The translations under genes were made by a program, and so were the position numbers. Positions 11,757 through 22,822 of a stretch of DNA of 64,000 bases are shown piece after piece; position 1 is the stretch's first letter, and each line of letters starts with the position of its first letter. This DNA is from Panax quinquefolius (Eukaryota > Streptophyta > Magnoliopsida > Apiales > Araliaceae). Under the pieces are notes generated by a model. It was not told where the DNA came from, ran no database searches, and was given only the letters and a program-made list of their open reading frames with translations. The DNA is taken from contig CM035162.1 of the NCBI GenBank assembly GCA_020205615.1, forward strand, positions 37,810,464-37,874,463, in the 5' to 3' direction.

Positions 11757-12430
11757 TAAAAAAGAATTTAAATAACATAAAATATTAACATGAACATAAA
11801 AGAGTTTAAATTACAAAAAGAGTTTATATTATAAAGAGAGTTAAATTATAAAAAGAGTTTAAATAAGAAAAAGTTTAAATTATAAAAAATAATTATATTA
11901 TGTTGTTATTTAAATTATATTATTTTAAGTTTATGTTAATATAAAAAAGAGTTCAAATTGAGAAATAAAAAAGAGACCAAAAAAGTTTAAATTATAAAAA
12001 AAAAAAAAAAAAGAATTTAAATAACATAAAGTATTAGCATTGACATAAAAGAGTTTACATTATAAAAAGAGTTTAAATTACAAAAGAGTTTAAATTGCCA
12101 AAGGAGTTTAAATTATAAAAAGAGGTTACAATATAAAAAGAGTTTAAATTACAAAAGAGTTTAAATTATAAAAAAGAGAATTTAAATAACATAAAATATT
12201 AACAAGAGTTTAAATCACAAAAAGAGTTTACATTATAAAAAGAGTTCAATGTTAATATTTTATGTTATTTAAATTCTTTTTTTATAATTTAAACTCTTTT
12301 TCTTATTTAAACTCGTTTTGTAATTTAAACTCTTTTTGGTCTCTTCTTTATTTTTTTAATTTAAACTCTTTTTATAATTTTATGGCAATGTTTTTACATA
12401 AAATATTTATTTATATGATTATCATTATAT
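11757..12430. mobile_element. Foldback element built from an 18-bp AT-rich unit
   Basis: The left half repeats AAAAAGAGTTTAAATTAT-like units at least ten times on the plus strand. From about 12240 the same unit appears in inverse (ATAATTTAAACTCTTTTT). The outer text AATAACATAAAATATTAACA (left) is matched by TTAATATTTTATGTTATT (about 12252-12270). No protein is encoded. This is a hairpin-forming non-autonomous repeat; its exact borders and class are unclear. Confidence 0.65.
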
Positions 12431-12594
12431 TATTTTAAATTTATGTTAATATTTTTTATGGTGCTTAGAAAGGTTGGTTCATATTGTCATTTAATCATGA
12501 CACGTCATTAGTCTCTATTTCCTTCATTTGTTGAGGTCCCATAGTATAATCTATAATGATAACATGCATTTGCTGATTATGTCAATATATTAGT

Positions 12595-12631
12595 CACACT
12601 GCCGCCACAGCTTGTAGCGACAGGCAGTGTG
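12595..12631. repeat. Short inverted repeat CACACTGCC / GGCAGTGTG
   Basis: Nine-base arms at 12595-12603 and 12623-12631 flank a 19-base loop containing TAGCGACAGG. Two more small hairpins follow: one around CGCTAGAGTTTCTAGCGA near 12694 and one around GTGACAATCGGTTGTCAC near 12816. The TAGCGACAGG-type text resembles subterminal repeats of CACTA transposons, but no CACTA ends or transposase were found. Confidence 0.4.
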
Positions 12632-12845
12632 TCACAGTAATATGATAGGCTTTTCGTAATTACACGTGCCATTATAAGGAAAATTGGTGCCGCTAGAGTT
12701 TCTAGCGACAGGGGAAAATTTGAGATTAATCTGGACCATTCAATATCGAAATCAAGGGTTATAATTATGGTTGTTGGAATAGTGTCCGTGATAACGATTG
12801 CTGGAATAGTGTTCGTGACAATCGGTTGTCACGGATGGAAATACT

Positions 12846-12854
12846 ATGTGTGTA

Positions 12855-12918
<64 letters not shown>
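12846..12918. repeat. Compound microsatellite (TG)n(TA)n
   Basis: A run of TG dinucleotides passes directly into a run of TA dinucleotides. An open frame across it is an artefact of the repeat. Confidence 0.95.
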
Positions 12919-12921
<3 letters not shown>

Positions 12922-13007
12922 TTCCTTTTCTTTCAACTCTCGAGCCCTTGACCTTGATGATGTTAAAAGTACACACTAATAGCCACCAAGGAAAATTATA
13001 TATATAT

Positions 13008-13656
13008 TGAAACAACCTGGACCAAGTTTCGAATCTGAATCGAATTAAATTCATTAAAATAAGGCCTCAAACTCATCGCCCAATAAGATCTTCTTGGTCA
13101 TCTTAAATTTCCACCACAAAGCTCACCCAAAAGGTCGTCATGACTTGAATGTACTTATTGGTAGTAACTTATTTTCTTATATGTAGACAAATTTTTCTCC
13201 TATCTTTCAATGTGGGACTGGGGTGTTACAAACTCCCCCACTTAAATTTTTGACGTCCTCGTCAGAATCGATCACACATATGGCCCAAAGATATTTGTCT
13301 CTCTAGCCATTCTGGGATAATACCGGCTAGTTTCGTGTTCCCGCCTCCGGACCTCCATCTCTCCATTGTGGGATAATACCACCAGCCTTCGTGTCCCCAC
13401 CTCCGGCAACCCTATCGGATGACCCGACCCGAGCTTTCGAGAGTCGGCTTTGATACCATATGAAACAACCCGGGTCAAATTCCAAGTCTGAATCGAATCA
13501 AATTTATCAAAATAAGGCCTCAAACTACTGTCCCAACTGTATCTTCTTGGGTTATCTTTTCCCACCACAAACTCACCCAAAAGGTCATGACTTGAAGGTA
13601 CTATTGGTAGTAACTTATTTCCTTATATGCAGATAAATTTTTCCCCTATCTTTCAA
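13008..13656 (-). mobile_element. TRIM-type miniature LTR retrotransposon
   Basis: Two direct repeats, 13008-13230 (223 bp) and 13461-13656, share long matches such as AAGGCCTCAAACT, CACCCAAAAGGTC and GGTAGTAACTTATTT. On the minus strand the complete copy starts TGTAACACCCCAGTCCCACA and ends GTTGTTTCA. Next to the upstream copy, the minus strand reads TATGGTATCAAAGC (13447-13460), a tRNA-Met-type primer site with one difference. Before the downstream copy a purine run AAGTGGGGGAGTT (13231-13248) forms the polypurine tract. The 230-bp interior has no coding capacity. The upstream LTR has lost about its first 20 bases. Element size and structure fit TRIMs, which are mobilised by proteins made elsewhere. 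Confidence 0.85.
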
Positions 13657-13686
13657 TTCAAGGCTTTAGTTATCAGTACTGACTTA

Positions 13687-13688
<2 letters not shown>

Positions 13689-13744
<56 letters not shown>

Positions 13745-13745
13745 T
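13689..13745. repeat. Compound microsatellite (AT)n(AG)n
   Basis: An AT run passes directly into an AG run. It marks the left limit of the family A LTR remnant that follows. Confidence 0.95.
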
Positions 13746-14634
13746 AAGGTTCTGATTTGTTAAAATATAAAAGAAAAGAAAAAAAAATGATAAGAAGATA
13801 AATTATAATTTAATTTGGGTTGTCTTGTAAAATTGATGTAATTGGAGGAATTAATTTCATATTAATATAAATTATAATTATTAGGTAACTTATAATTGTA
13901 TTATTATTATTTTTATTAGATCAGACGGAGGGAATTTAAGGAGTATATTTGGAATATAAATTTTGGGTATTACATTGCTTAATCCAGGTACGGATCCCGT
14001 ACTCTTTTAGCGAGACTCTTTTAATTTTAATGTGTTTATTTTGCTACTCGTTTAAAAATTTTGTATTGTGTGACACCCCCAAAATAGGTATACAACACCC
14101 ATTCTGAGTCGTCAAAATACATGGTACAGAAACAACTACAACTTTATTAATACAACATAAAAACTGTGAGTTTAAATACAAATATTGCCATCTAGACAAT
14201 ATTCATACCCAAATAAGTCCTCATTACAATTATTGATACATTATTTTATAAAAATGGTAAGGACTACTAAAACGACTTTCTAGAACCTTCATTCCATACC
14301 CCACTAAGTACTCATTACATTCTCGCCTCACGGGAAGAAAAATGGAACAAAAAGGAAAAGGTGAGCTCAACTAGCCCAAGAAAGAATATTATAACTAAGA
14401 TAATATAGAACAAATTATCGTTAGTCTTCAACAGGGAAAAATCTAATAGAATACAATAGACAACCAGTTTTAAATCAATATTCGCAGCAGAAATAATAAT
14501 TCATTAGAATAGTTAAGTAGAGAATGAAATCTACTATCTTCTATATATGAATTTAAAAGTTCATCGTCGATATTTTATCCCTGTAACATCAATCTATCTA
14601 GAATTAAATATTCATCTTTGCACTACAGGCCAAA

Positions 14635-17600
14635 TGTAACGCCCCCAAAATAGGTCCATTCCATCCAACCCATTCTGAGTCGCCAAATATATGGTACGAA
14701 AAACAACTACAACTTTATTACAACAATTGTCGTAAAATACAACAACACATATGTTTGTGAGTTTGGATACAAATATATACCAATCAGAAGACGTCACAAT
14801 GACACCTTACATAAAGGTATAGTCAAAAACCGCTTTTAAAAATTAGAATCTTTGGGAAGTGCTCAAGAAACCTTCGTATATGGAGAGCCATACTTTAGGT
14901 TATGGTAGATATCATATGGCCACGTAATTATCCTCGGTTGACCTAATAAACCCCAAAGAAAAACAAGAAGATTACTATCATATTCTTCCCAATGGTGAGT
15001 CTTCTCTTGACATATCATTATCTCCACTCGCTCTAATTGGGTATTATACTCCAAACAAACACCAAGATTATATAGGTAGTGCTTGTAAATATACTCAAGA
15101 AGTGGATGAGCACAACCTTGTCTTATGATAACACGAAGTTTGTATGTCATTAGACATCTTGTATGATAAAGGGCAAAACACCTTCCAAAGTTAAATTCAC
15201 CTCACCCTCAACATCTATAGACCACCACTCTATTCCTCGCTATCCCCGGCTCAACCCAAATACACTTTTATTACCCGAAAGGAATTGTGAAACAAAAGGG
15301 TGAGCACAACTAGCTCAAGAATAATATTATGACTAAAGATAAATAAATTATCAATAGTCTTAATCAAGAATAAATCGTAGATTTAGAACATATGGTAGAT
15401 GATAAAACTTTTCAACCATAGTTGCAAATGAACGAAGCGATCCATTAAAGAGTCAAATAGACCATAAAATCTATTATCTTCTCCATGTTAAAAGTCCACC
15501 AACAATGTTTTATCCCCCGTAACATCAATCAACAATTCCTATCCACAATCACGTGTATAACTTCATAATCGTAATTGTAGTTCTAAATTCCTTTCCTCAT
15601 CCAAGACAAAGATAATTTTCATCACTTGTCTTTACCGAAACATCAAAGATCATGGTTATACCAAATCACGCTTTCATGTTCATAATCATACTAATAAATT
15701 CATCTTTGCACCACTACGGCCCGAAGATATTCATCAACAGCTCATCTTTACACTACAAAGCTAAAGATATTCATCAACAGTCATCTTTGCATTACAAGCC
15801 AAAGATATTCATCAATAATTCATCTTTGCACTCTGAAGCAAAGATATTCAACAACCGGGTCATCTTTGCATTACGAGCAAAAGATATTCATCAATAATTC
15901 ATCTTTGCACTACAAAAGCAAGATATTCATCAACAAGTCATCTTTGCACTACGAGCCAAAGATATTTATATATCAAAGAAATACATAATCATTTCGTAAG
16001 TTATATAACAATAATTATAACCATGTTGATCAATTCACCTTTGCACTTAAGCTAAAAAATATTCAATTGTAAATTCAATGGTCATGATCATACCACCAAC
16101 AATTCAACTTTTGCACTATCGCCAAAGAGAACCTATAGTCACGATCATACCAATAATCTACTCATCTTTACACTCAAGTCAAAGAGAAATATCATCATTA
16201 GGGTTATAAGAATGTTATATAAAATAATATAATCAAAACATGATTTTAATTTCAAGAGTAAGATTCATAAATCAACGATAATTTGGTCAAAGAAGAAACC
16301 AATTTGTCGTGAATAAGACTTGTTAAATTCGTACATAGTACCGTATCGTGATAATGCGTATAAGAACTCCCCGACACGAAAAGATAAAGTTTCATAATAA
16401 AATTCATATCCATATTTATAACACCTTAATCCAAATGTTATAAATTACTTAGAAATCTCATAATCTAATATTATTAATATTACAATAATATTTTAATCAT
16501 TTCTAAAACTTATAAACAATATTAATTAAATTGTTTACACTTTACTAATTAATGCATTTAATCATCATAAAATGCCAAACTCATAAGATTTTATCACCAT
16601 TAACCAAAACCCTCATAAAAATCAGATATACCTCATATATGATTCTCAAGCCAATAAATCATATTTTCCAATTTTCTTACTTCACATAACATATTTAATT
16701 CATTTACTCATAACTAGAATATTTTCATGAAAAATACCAAATCGGTTCCAAAAATATTTCTTTTCTCGGATTTAGCATAACATAGTCCCATATTAAATAT
16801 ATATTTTCTCAAAATTTTAAAAATTCATTTACTATTTTTCATATGGCCAAAACCAATTAAATATTTAAACATTTATCATAAATTATACTTTTATCCAACA
16901 ATTAAAATTTACACTCAGATAATGATATTATATAGATGTACTCCCAATAAAAATTTCATCAATTTTGGAGTTAATCACAAGGAGTTATAAGCGGCTACTT
17001 TTAAAATAGTCTTTTCTCATAAAATTCATAACTCTCATCTATACATCCAAAAATCGCCATTTTTGGACACAATATATAAAACTCATCAAATTATCATTTC
17101 AAATTTTTCAGAATTTTTGAAGGTCCTAAAAATACAAAACCGAAAAACATAATCACCCTTAAAAATCCCTTTACTATCCCTTTACCTCAAAAGAGCAAAG
17201 ATTTAATTAGAATAACCGAATCTAACTCGAACTTGCAGAGATAAAGAACACTCAAAGTATACTCAAAATACTCACAAGAATACGCCGATAATATAGAGAG
17301 AAAACTTCAGCCGTGATTTTCAATTCTAACCTAAGCACCCTATTTATAGAAATTGCTTAGAACACCAAAAGCGTAAAATTTAATAAAATATTAATATATA
17401 TTATTTTTATTCCAAAGCACACTTATTTTGCTTCAAAACCTCGACCACCAAACGTACCCACCTCACAAGACTTGCACAAAAAACGTTTTTGTTATTTAAA
17501 TTATTTTAAACTTCCAAAAATCAATTATTTCGAGCTTCGAACTTCAATAATTCATAATAAATAGCCCTTTTTATCATCAAAAAATTTGAATCTTGCGAGT

Positions 17601-18475
17601 TTTTATAGGAAATTCAATTCTCTACAACTTCAAGAAGAAAGTTTTTCCAAATTCCAAACAAAAATTGATCAAATTCACAAACAGACGATTTTACGATATA
17701 TAATCAAATTTCACCAAGAAATGGGGTCCATCGACATGTTTAACATGTTTTAAACATTTATTGTAACAAAAATATTCTTCCTCTTCATATACTCATATAT
17801 TCCACATTCAATCGTAAAAATATCACCATTATTATATTATTAAAATAATATATTTAAATGAATTATTTTATCGTAAAAGATAAAATATTAATTTTCAACA
17901 ATTGTCACTTTAAAAATTTTCTCCATCTATATCCACATAAAATAAATATTTTTCTCATCATAAAAATCAATAATTAATTATTCACAAATAATATTACATA
18001 ATCACAATATTAACAACCGTGCGCTTCTCGAGAAAGAGGGGCTTTCCAATAAGAATTTCTCTCTTCTTGCAAGCAATTAGTGACCAAACCTCTCCTTAGA
18101 TAGAACTTTCTAGGCATCGCCAATAATGTTATCCAATAATATTATTCAGATAATATGAATTATCGTCTCGATAATGGAAAATATTGTCAGCCGATAATTA
18201 TCAAAACAACAATAATATAAAATATCAACGTAGCAATTATCAATCAATAAAATAAAATATCGAATAAAGAATTACCGTAACAATTATTGAGTAATGCCTT
18301 CTTACGAAAAAAAAATTATCACGCTTCATGAATAGTACTCGTGAATAGTAACTCGTGAATAAGAACTCATGAATAAGAACTCGTGAATAAATAATCATGA
18401 ATAGAACTCGTGAATAAGAACTCGTGAATAGTAAAAAAAAATGAATACTTTTATTTCATAAAATTCGGTCTTACA
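14635..18475 (-). repeat. Family D 3' LTR (left copy)
   Basis: This LTR is 3841 bp. On the minus strand it has, in order, a tract of ACTCGTGAATAAGA-like units (plus strand 18330-18435), a TATA box (17341-17348, TATAAATA on the minus strand) followed by the conserved leader GGTTAGAATTGAAAATCAC, and a tract of degenerate units containing CAAAGATATTCATC (15695-15970). It ends GGGGGCGTTACA. These modules are shared with families B and C. No open frame is convincing. Confidence 0.85.
15695..15970. repeat. Tandem repeat inside family D LTR (unit about 33-36 bp)
   Basis: About eight units of the form CATCTTTGCACTAC followed by CAAAGATATTCATCAA alternate. The bases between CTAC and CAAAG vary from unit to unit. 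The same array is in the right LTR at 20050-20320 and, in other orientation or family, at 22823-22945, 46780-47000 and 60600-60825. It looks superficially like a repeat-spacer array but is a degenerate LTR satellite. Confidence 0.85.
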
Positions 18476-18973
18476 ATCTCCTCCTTATGAAATTTCGTCC
18501 CCAAATTTACGTACTGTATATTCAAAGATTCGAGAATACCTTGTTTTCATTTCGATTCTATCTCCCCGTCATCACGATTTCTCCATCGCTCATCTCCGTA
18601 TTTCGAGATATCATTCTAGAATACAACTTTCAAAACAAGGGTTAATTTAACAAATTAATATATCACATAATATCCCGATATTATGATGACCAACAAATAA
18701 GCTTAGGTAGACACACTAAATAGCGAAGGATTTACTCATCTCTCCCTCCTAGTTCTAATCCCGATCTCCACCAGAGATCATATCCTAAGCTCGATACCAA
18801 ATGTGACCTCACGGTGCTTCAACCACAAAGACCTCACAATGGTACTTATCGGGCTTACCAATCAAAATCAAGGCCCCCACAGAGAGAGTCCGCTTCGGTG
18901 CATCCCCCCCATAAACAGAAGTCACCAAATGCCCGAGAGGCTCGGGGCTCTTTACTTATGGCTCGATACCAAA
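18476..18973 (-). other. Interior of family D element: PPT, leader and duplicated primer site
   Basis: Read on the minus strand, the interior starts at 18973 with TTTGGTATCGAGCC (primer site 18961-18971). A second TTTGGTATCGAGC follows at 18789-18802, preceded by the LTR-end-like GGTCACA, and the interior ends with the polypurine tract AAGGAGGAGAT (about 18476-18490) just before the next LTR. The intervening 280 bases contain no open frame. The same two-site leader occurs in the family B element at 47574 and 47741. The text GACGAAATTTCATAAGGAGG before the tract is the remnant of the normal end of a Ty3/gypsy polyprotein gene. Confidence 0.8.
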
Positions 18974-21900
18974 TGTAACGCCCCAAAATAGGTCCATTCC
19001 ATCCAACCCATTCTCGAGTCGCCAAATATATGGTACGAAAAACAACTACAACTTTATTACAACAATTGTCGTGGCAAAATACAACAACACATATGTCTTT
19101 GTGTGAGTTTGATACAAATATATACCAACTCAGAAGACGTCACAATGACACCTTACATAAAGGTATAGTCAAAAACCTGCTTTTAAAAATTAGAATCTTT
19201 GGGAAGTGCTCAAGAAACCTTCGTATACGGGGAGGCCATGCTTTTAGGTTATGGTAGATATCATATGGCCACAAATTATCCTTGTCAACCTAATAAACCC
19301 CAAAGAAAAACAAGAAGATTACTATCATATTCTTCCCAATGGTGAGTCTTCTCTTGACATATCATTATCTCCACTCGCCTCTAATTGGGTATTATACTCC
19401 AAACAAACACCAAGATTATATAGTAGTGCTTGTAAATATACTCAAAGAAGTGGATGAAAGACAACCTTGTCTTATGATAACACGAGTTTGTATGTCATTA
19501 GACATCTTGTATGATAGTGGCAAAACACCCTTCCAAAGTTAAATTCACCTCACCCTCAACATCTATAGACCACCACTTCTATTCCTCGCTATCCCCCATT
19601 TCAACCCAAATTACACTTTTATTACATTCGAAAGGAATTGTGAAACAAAAGGGTGAGCACAACTAGCTCAAGAATAATATTATGACTAAAGATAAATAAA
19701 TTATCAATAGTCTTAATCGAGAATAAATCGTAGATTTAGAACATATGGTAGATGATAAAACTTTTCAACCATAGTTGCAAATGCAGTGAACGAGCAATCC
19801 ATTAAAGAGTCAAATAGACCATAAAATCTATTATCTTCTCCATGTTAAAAGTCCACCAACAATGTTTTATCCTCAGAACATCAATCAACAATTCATGTCC
19901 ACAATCACGTGTATAACTCATAATCATAATTGTAGTTCTAAATTCCTTTCCTCATCCAAGACAAAGATAATTTTCATCACTTGTCTTTACCTGAAACATC
20001 AAAGATCATGGTTATACCAAATCACGCTCATGTTCATAATCATACTAATAAATTCATCTTTAGCACTACTACCAAAGATATTCATCAACAGCTCATCTTT
20101 ACACTACAGCGCTAAAGATATTCATCAACGGTCATCTTTGCATTACAAGCCAAAGATATTCATCAATAATTCATCTTTGCACTACAAAGCAAAGATATTC
20201 AACAACCGGTCATCTTTGCATTACGAGCAAAAGATATTCATCAATAATTCATCTTTGCACTACAAAAGCAAGATATTCATCAACAAGTCATCTTTGCACT
20301 ACGAGCCAAAGATATTCATATATCAAAGAAATACATAATCATTTCGTAAGTTATATAACAATAATTATAACCATGTTGATCAATTCACCTTTGCACTTAA
20401 GCTAAAAATATTCAATTGTAAATTCAATGGTCATGATCATACCAAATAATAATTCAACTTTTGCACCATCGGCCAAAGAGAACCTATAGTCACGATCATA
20501 CCAATAATCTACTCATCTTTACACTCAAGTCAAAGAAATATCATCATTAGGGTTATAAGAATGTTATATAAAATAATATAATCAAAACATGATTTTAATT
20601 TCAAGAGTAAGATTCATAAATCAACGATAATTTGTCAAAGAAGAAACCAATTTGTCGTGAATAAGACTTCGTATTCGTAATACATAGACTCAGATATCGT
20701 GCGCAAGTAACCTCTCCCCATACGAAAAAGATAAAGTTTCATAATAAAATTCATATCCATATTTATAACACCTTAATCCAAATGTTATAAATTACTTAGA
20801 AATCTCATAATCTAATATTATTAATATTACAATAATATTTTAATCATTTCTAAAACTTATAAATAATTTAATTAAATTGTTTACACTTTACTAATTAATG
20901 CATTTAATCATCATAAAATGCCAAACTCATAAGATTTTATCACCATTAACCAAAACCCTCATAAAAATCAGATATACCTCATATATGATTCTCAAGCCAA
21001 TAAATCATATTTTCCAATTTTCTTACTTCACATAACATATTTAATTCATTTACTCATAACTAGAATATTTTCATGAAAAATACCAAATCGGTTCCAAAAA
21101 TATTTCTTTTCCGGATTTAGCATAACATAGTCCCATATTAAATATATATTTTCTCAAAATTTTAAAAATTCATTTACTATTTTTCATATGGCCAAAATCA
21201 CCGAATATTTAAACATTTATCATAAATTATACTTTTATCCAACAATTACGAAATTTACACTAGATAATGATATTATATAGATGTACTCCCAATAAAAATT
21301 TCATCAATTTTGGAGTTAATCACAAGGAGTTATAAGCGGCTACTTTTAAAATAGTCTTTTCTCATAAAATTCATAACTCTCGATCTATATACATCCAAAA
21401 ATCGCCATTTTTGGACACAATATATAAAACTCATCAAATTATCATTTCAAATTTTTCCAAATTTTTGAAGGTCCAAAAAATACAAAACTGAAAAACATAA
21501 TCACCCTTAAAATCCCTTTACTATCCCTTACCTCAAAAGAGCAAAGATTTAATTAGAATAACGTCGAACGAACTTGCAGACCAGATAAAGAACACTCAAA
21601 GTATACTCAAAATACTCACAAGAATACGCTCGATAATATAGAGAGAAAACTTCAGTTTACGGTGTGATTTTCAATTCTAACCTAAGCACCCTATTTATAG
21701 AAATTGCTTAGAACACCAAAGCGAAAATTTAATAAAATATTAATATATATTATTTTTATTCCAAAGCACACTTATTTTGCTTCAAAACCTCAACCACCAA
21801 AATGTAAATTTCACCTCACAAGACTTGCACAAAAAACGTTTTTGTTATTTAAATTATTTTAAACTTCCAAAAATCAATTATTTCAGAGCTTGAACTTTAA

Positions 21901-22822
21901 TAATTCATAATAAATAGCCCTTTTATCAAAAAATTTGAATCTCATGAGTTTTATAGGAAATTCAATTCTCTACAACTTTGAAGAAGAAAGTTTTTCCAAA
22001 TTCCAAACAAAATTGATCGAGATCCACAAACAGATTTTTTTTTATACCTATAATCAAATTTCAATCAAGAAATGGGGTCCACCGACATGTTTAACATGTT
22101 TTAAACATTTATTGTAACAAAAATATTCTTCCTCTTCATATACTCATATATTCCACATTCATCGTAAAAATATCACCATTATTATATTATTAAAATAATA
22201 TATTTAAATGAATTATTTTATCGAAAAAGATAAAATATTAATTTTCAACAATTGTCACTTTAAAAATTTTCTCCATCTATATCCACATAAAATAAATATT
22301 TTTCTCATCATAAAAATCAATAATTAATTATTCACAAATAATATTACATAATCACAATATTAACAACCAGTGCGCTTCTCGTGAAAGGGGGCTTTCCAAT
22401 AAGAATTTCTCCTACTCGACGCCAAGCAATTAGGTGACCAAACCTCTCCTTGACAGAACTTTCTAGGCATTGCCAATAATGTTATCCAATAATATTATTC
22501 AGATAATATGAATTATTGCTCTGATAATGGAAAATATTGTGCCGTGATAATTATCAAAACAACAATAATATAAAATATCAACGTAGCAATTATCAATCAA
22601 TAAAATAAAATATCGAACAATAATTACCGTAAATAATTATCGAGTAATGCCTTCTTACGAAAAAAAAAATTATCACGCTTCATGAATAAGACTGAATAGT
22701 AACTCGTGAATAAGAATAGAATAGAATCGTGAATAAGAACTCGTGAATAAAACTCGTGAATAAAGAACTCATGAATAGTAAAAAAATTGAATACTTTTAT
22801 TTCATAAAATTCGGGTCTTACA
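18974..22822 (-). repeat. Family D 5' LTR (right copy)
   Basis: This LTR is 3849 bp and the direct repeat of 14635-18475. The TATA box on the minus strand is at 21692-21699. The inner tandem tract is at 20050-20320 and the ACTCGTGAATAA-type tract at 22680-22790. Differences from the left copy are small substitutions and 1-4 base indels concentrated at CAG/CTG, CCAG/CTGG and CCG sites, while hundreds of bases between them are unchanged. Confidence 0.85.

Larger units (their letters stand above)
14635..22822 (-). mobile_element. Family D non-autonomous element: two 3.84-kb LTRs around a 0.5-kb interior
   Basis: Two long direct repeats (14635-18475 and 18974-22822) both begin TGTAACGCCC and end GGTCTTACA on the plus strand, with only 498 bp between them. 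The interior carries a primer site next to the right LTR and a purine tract next to the left LTR, both read on the minus strand, so this is a complete LTR element and not two independent solo LTRs. The flanks are CCAAA (14630-14634) and, one base offset, CCAAA (22824-22828). It inserted inside the tandem-repeat tract of a family B solo LTR. There is no coding capacity. The two LTRs are nearly identical over long runs, which argues for recent insertion. Confidence 0.88.

Noticed and set aside
12767..12979. 70-codon open frame
   Set aside because: It is mostly translated (TG)n(TA)n microsatellite.
13918..13936. GACGGAGGG as the right end of a MITE
   Set aside because: The stretch aligns with the family A LTR (inverse of about 5595-5615), so the resemblance is accidental.
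15695..15970. CRISPR-like alternation of similar repeats and short variable parts
   Set aside because: Units are degenerate, lie inside an LTR, recur in every copy of that LTR, and the DNA is from a plant nucleus.
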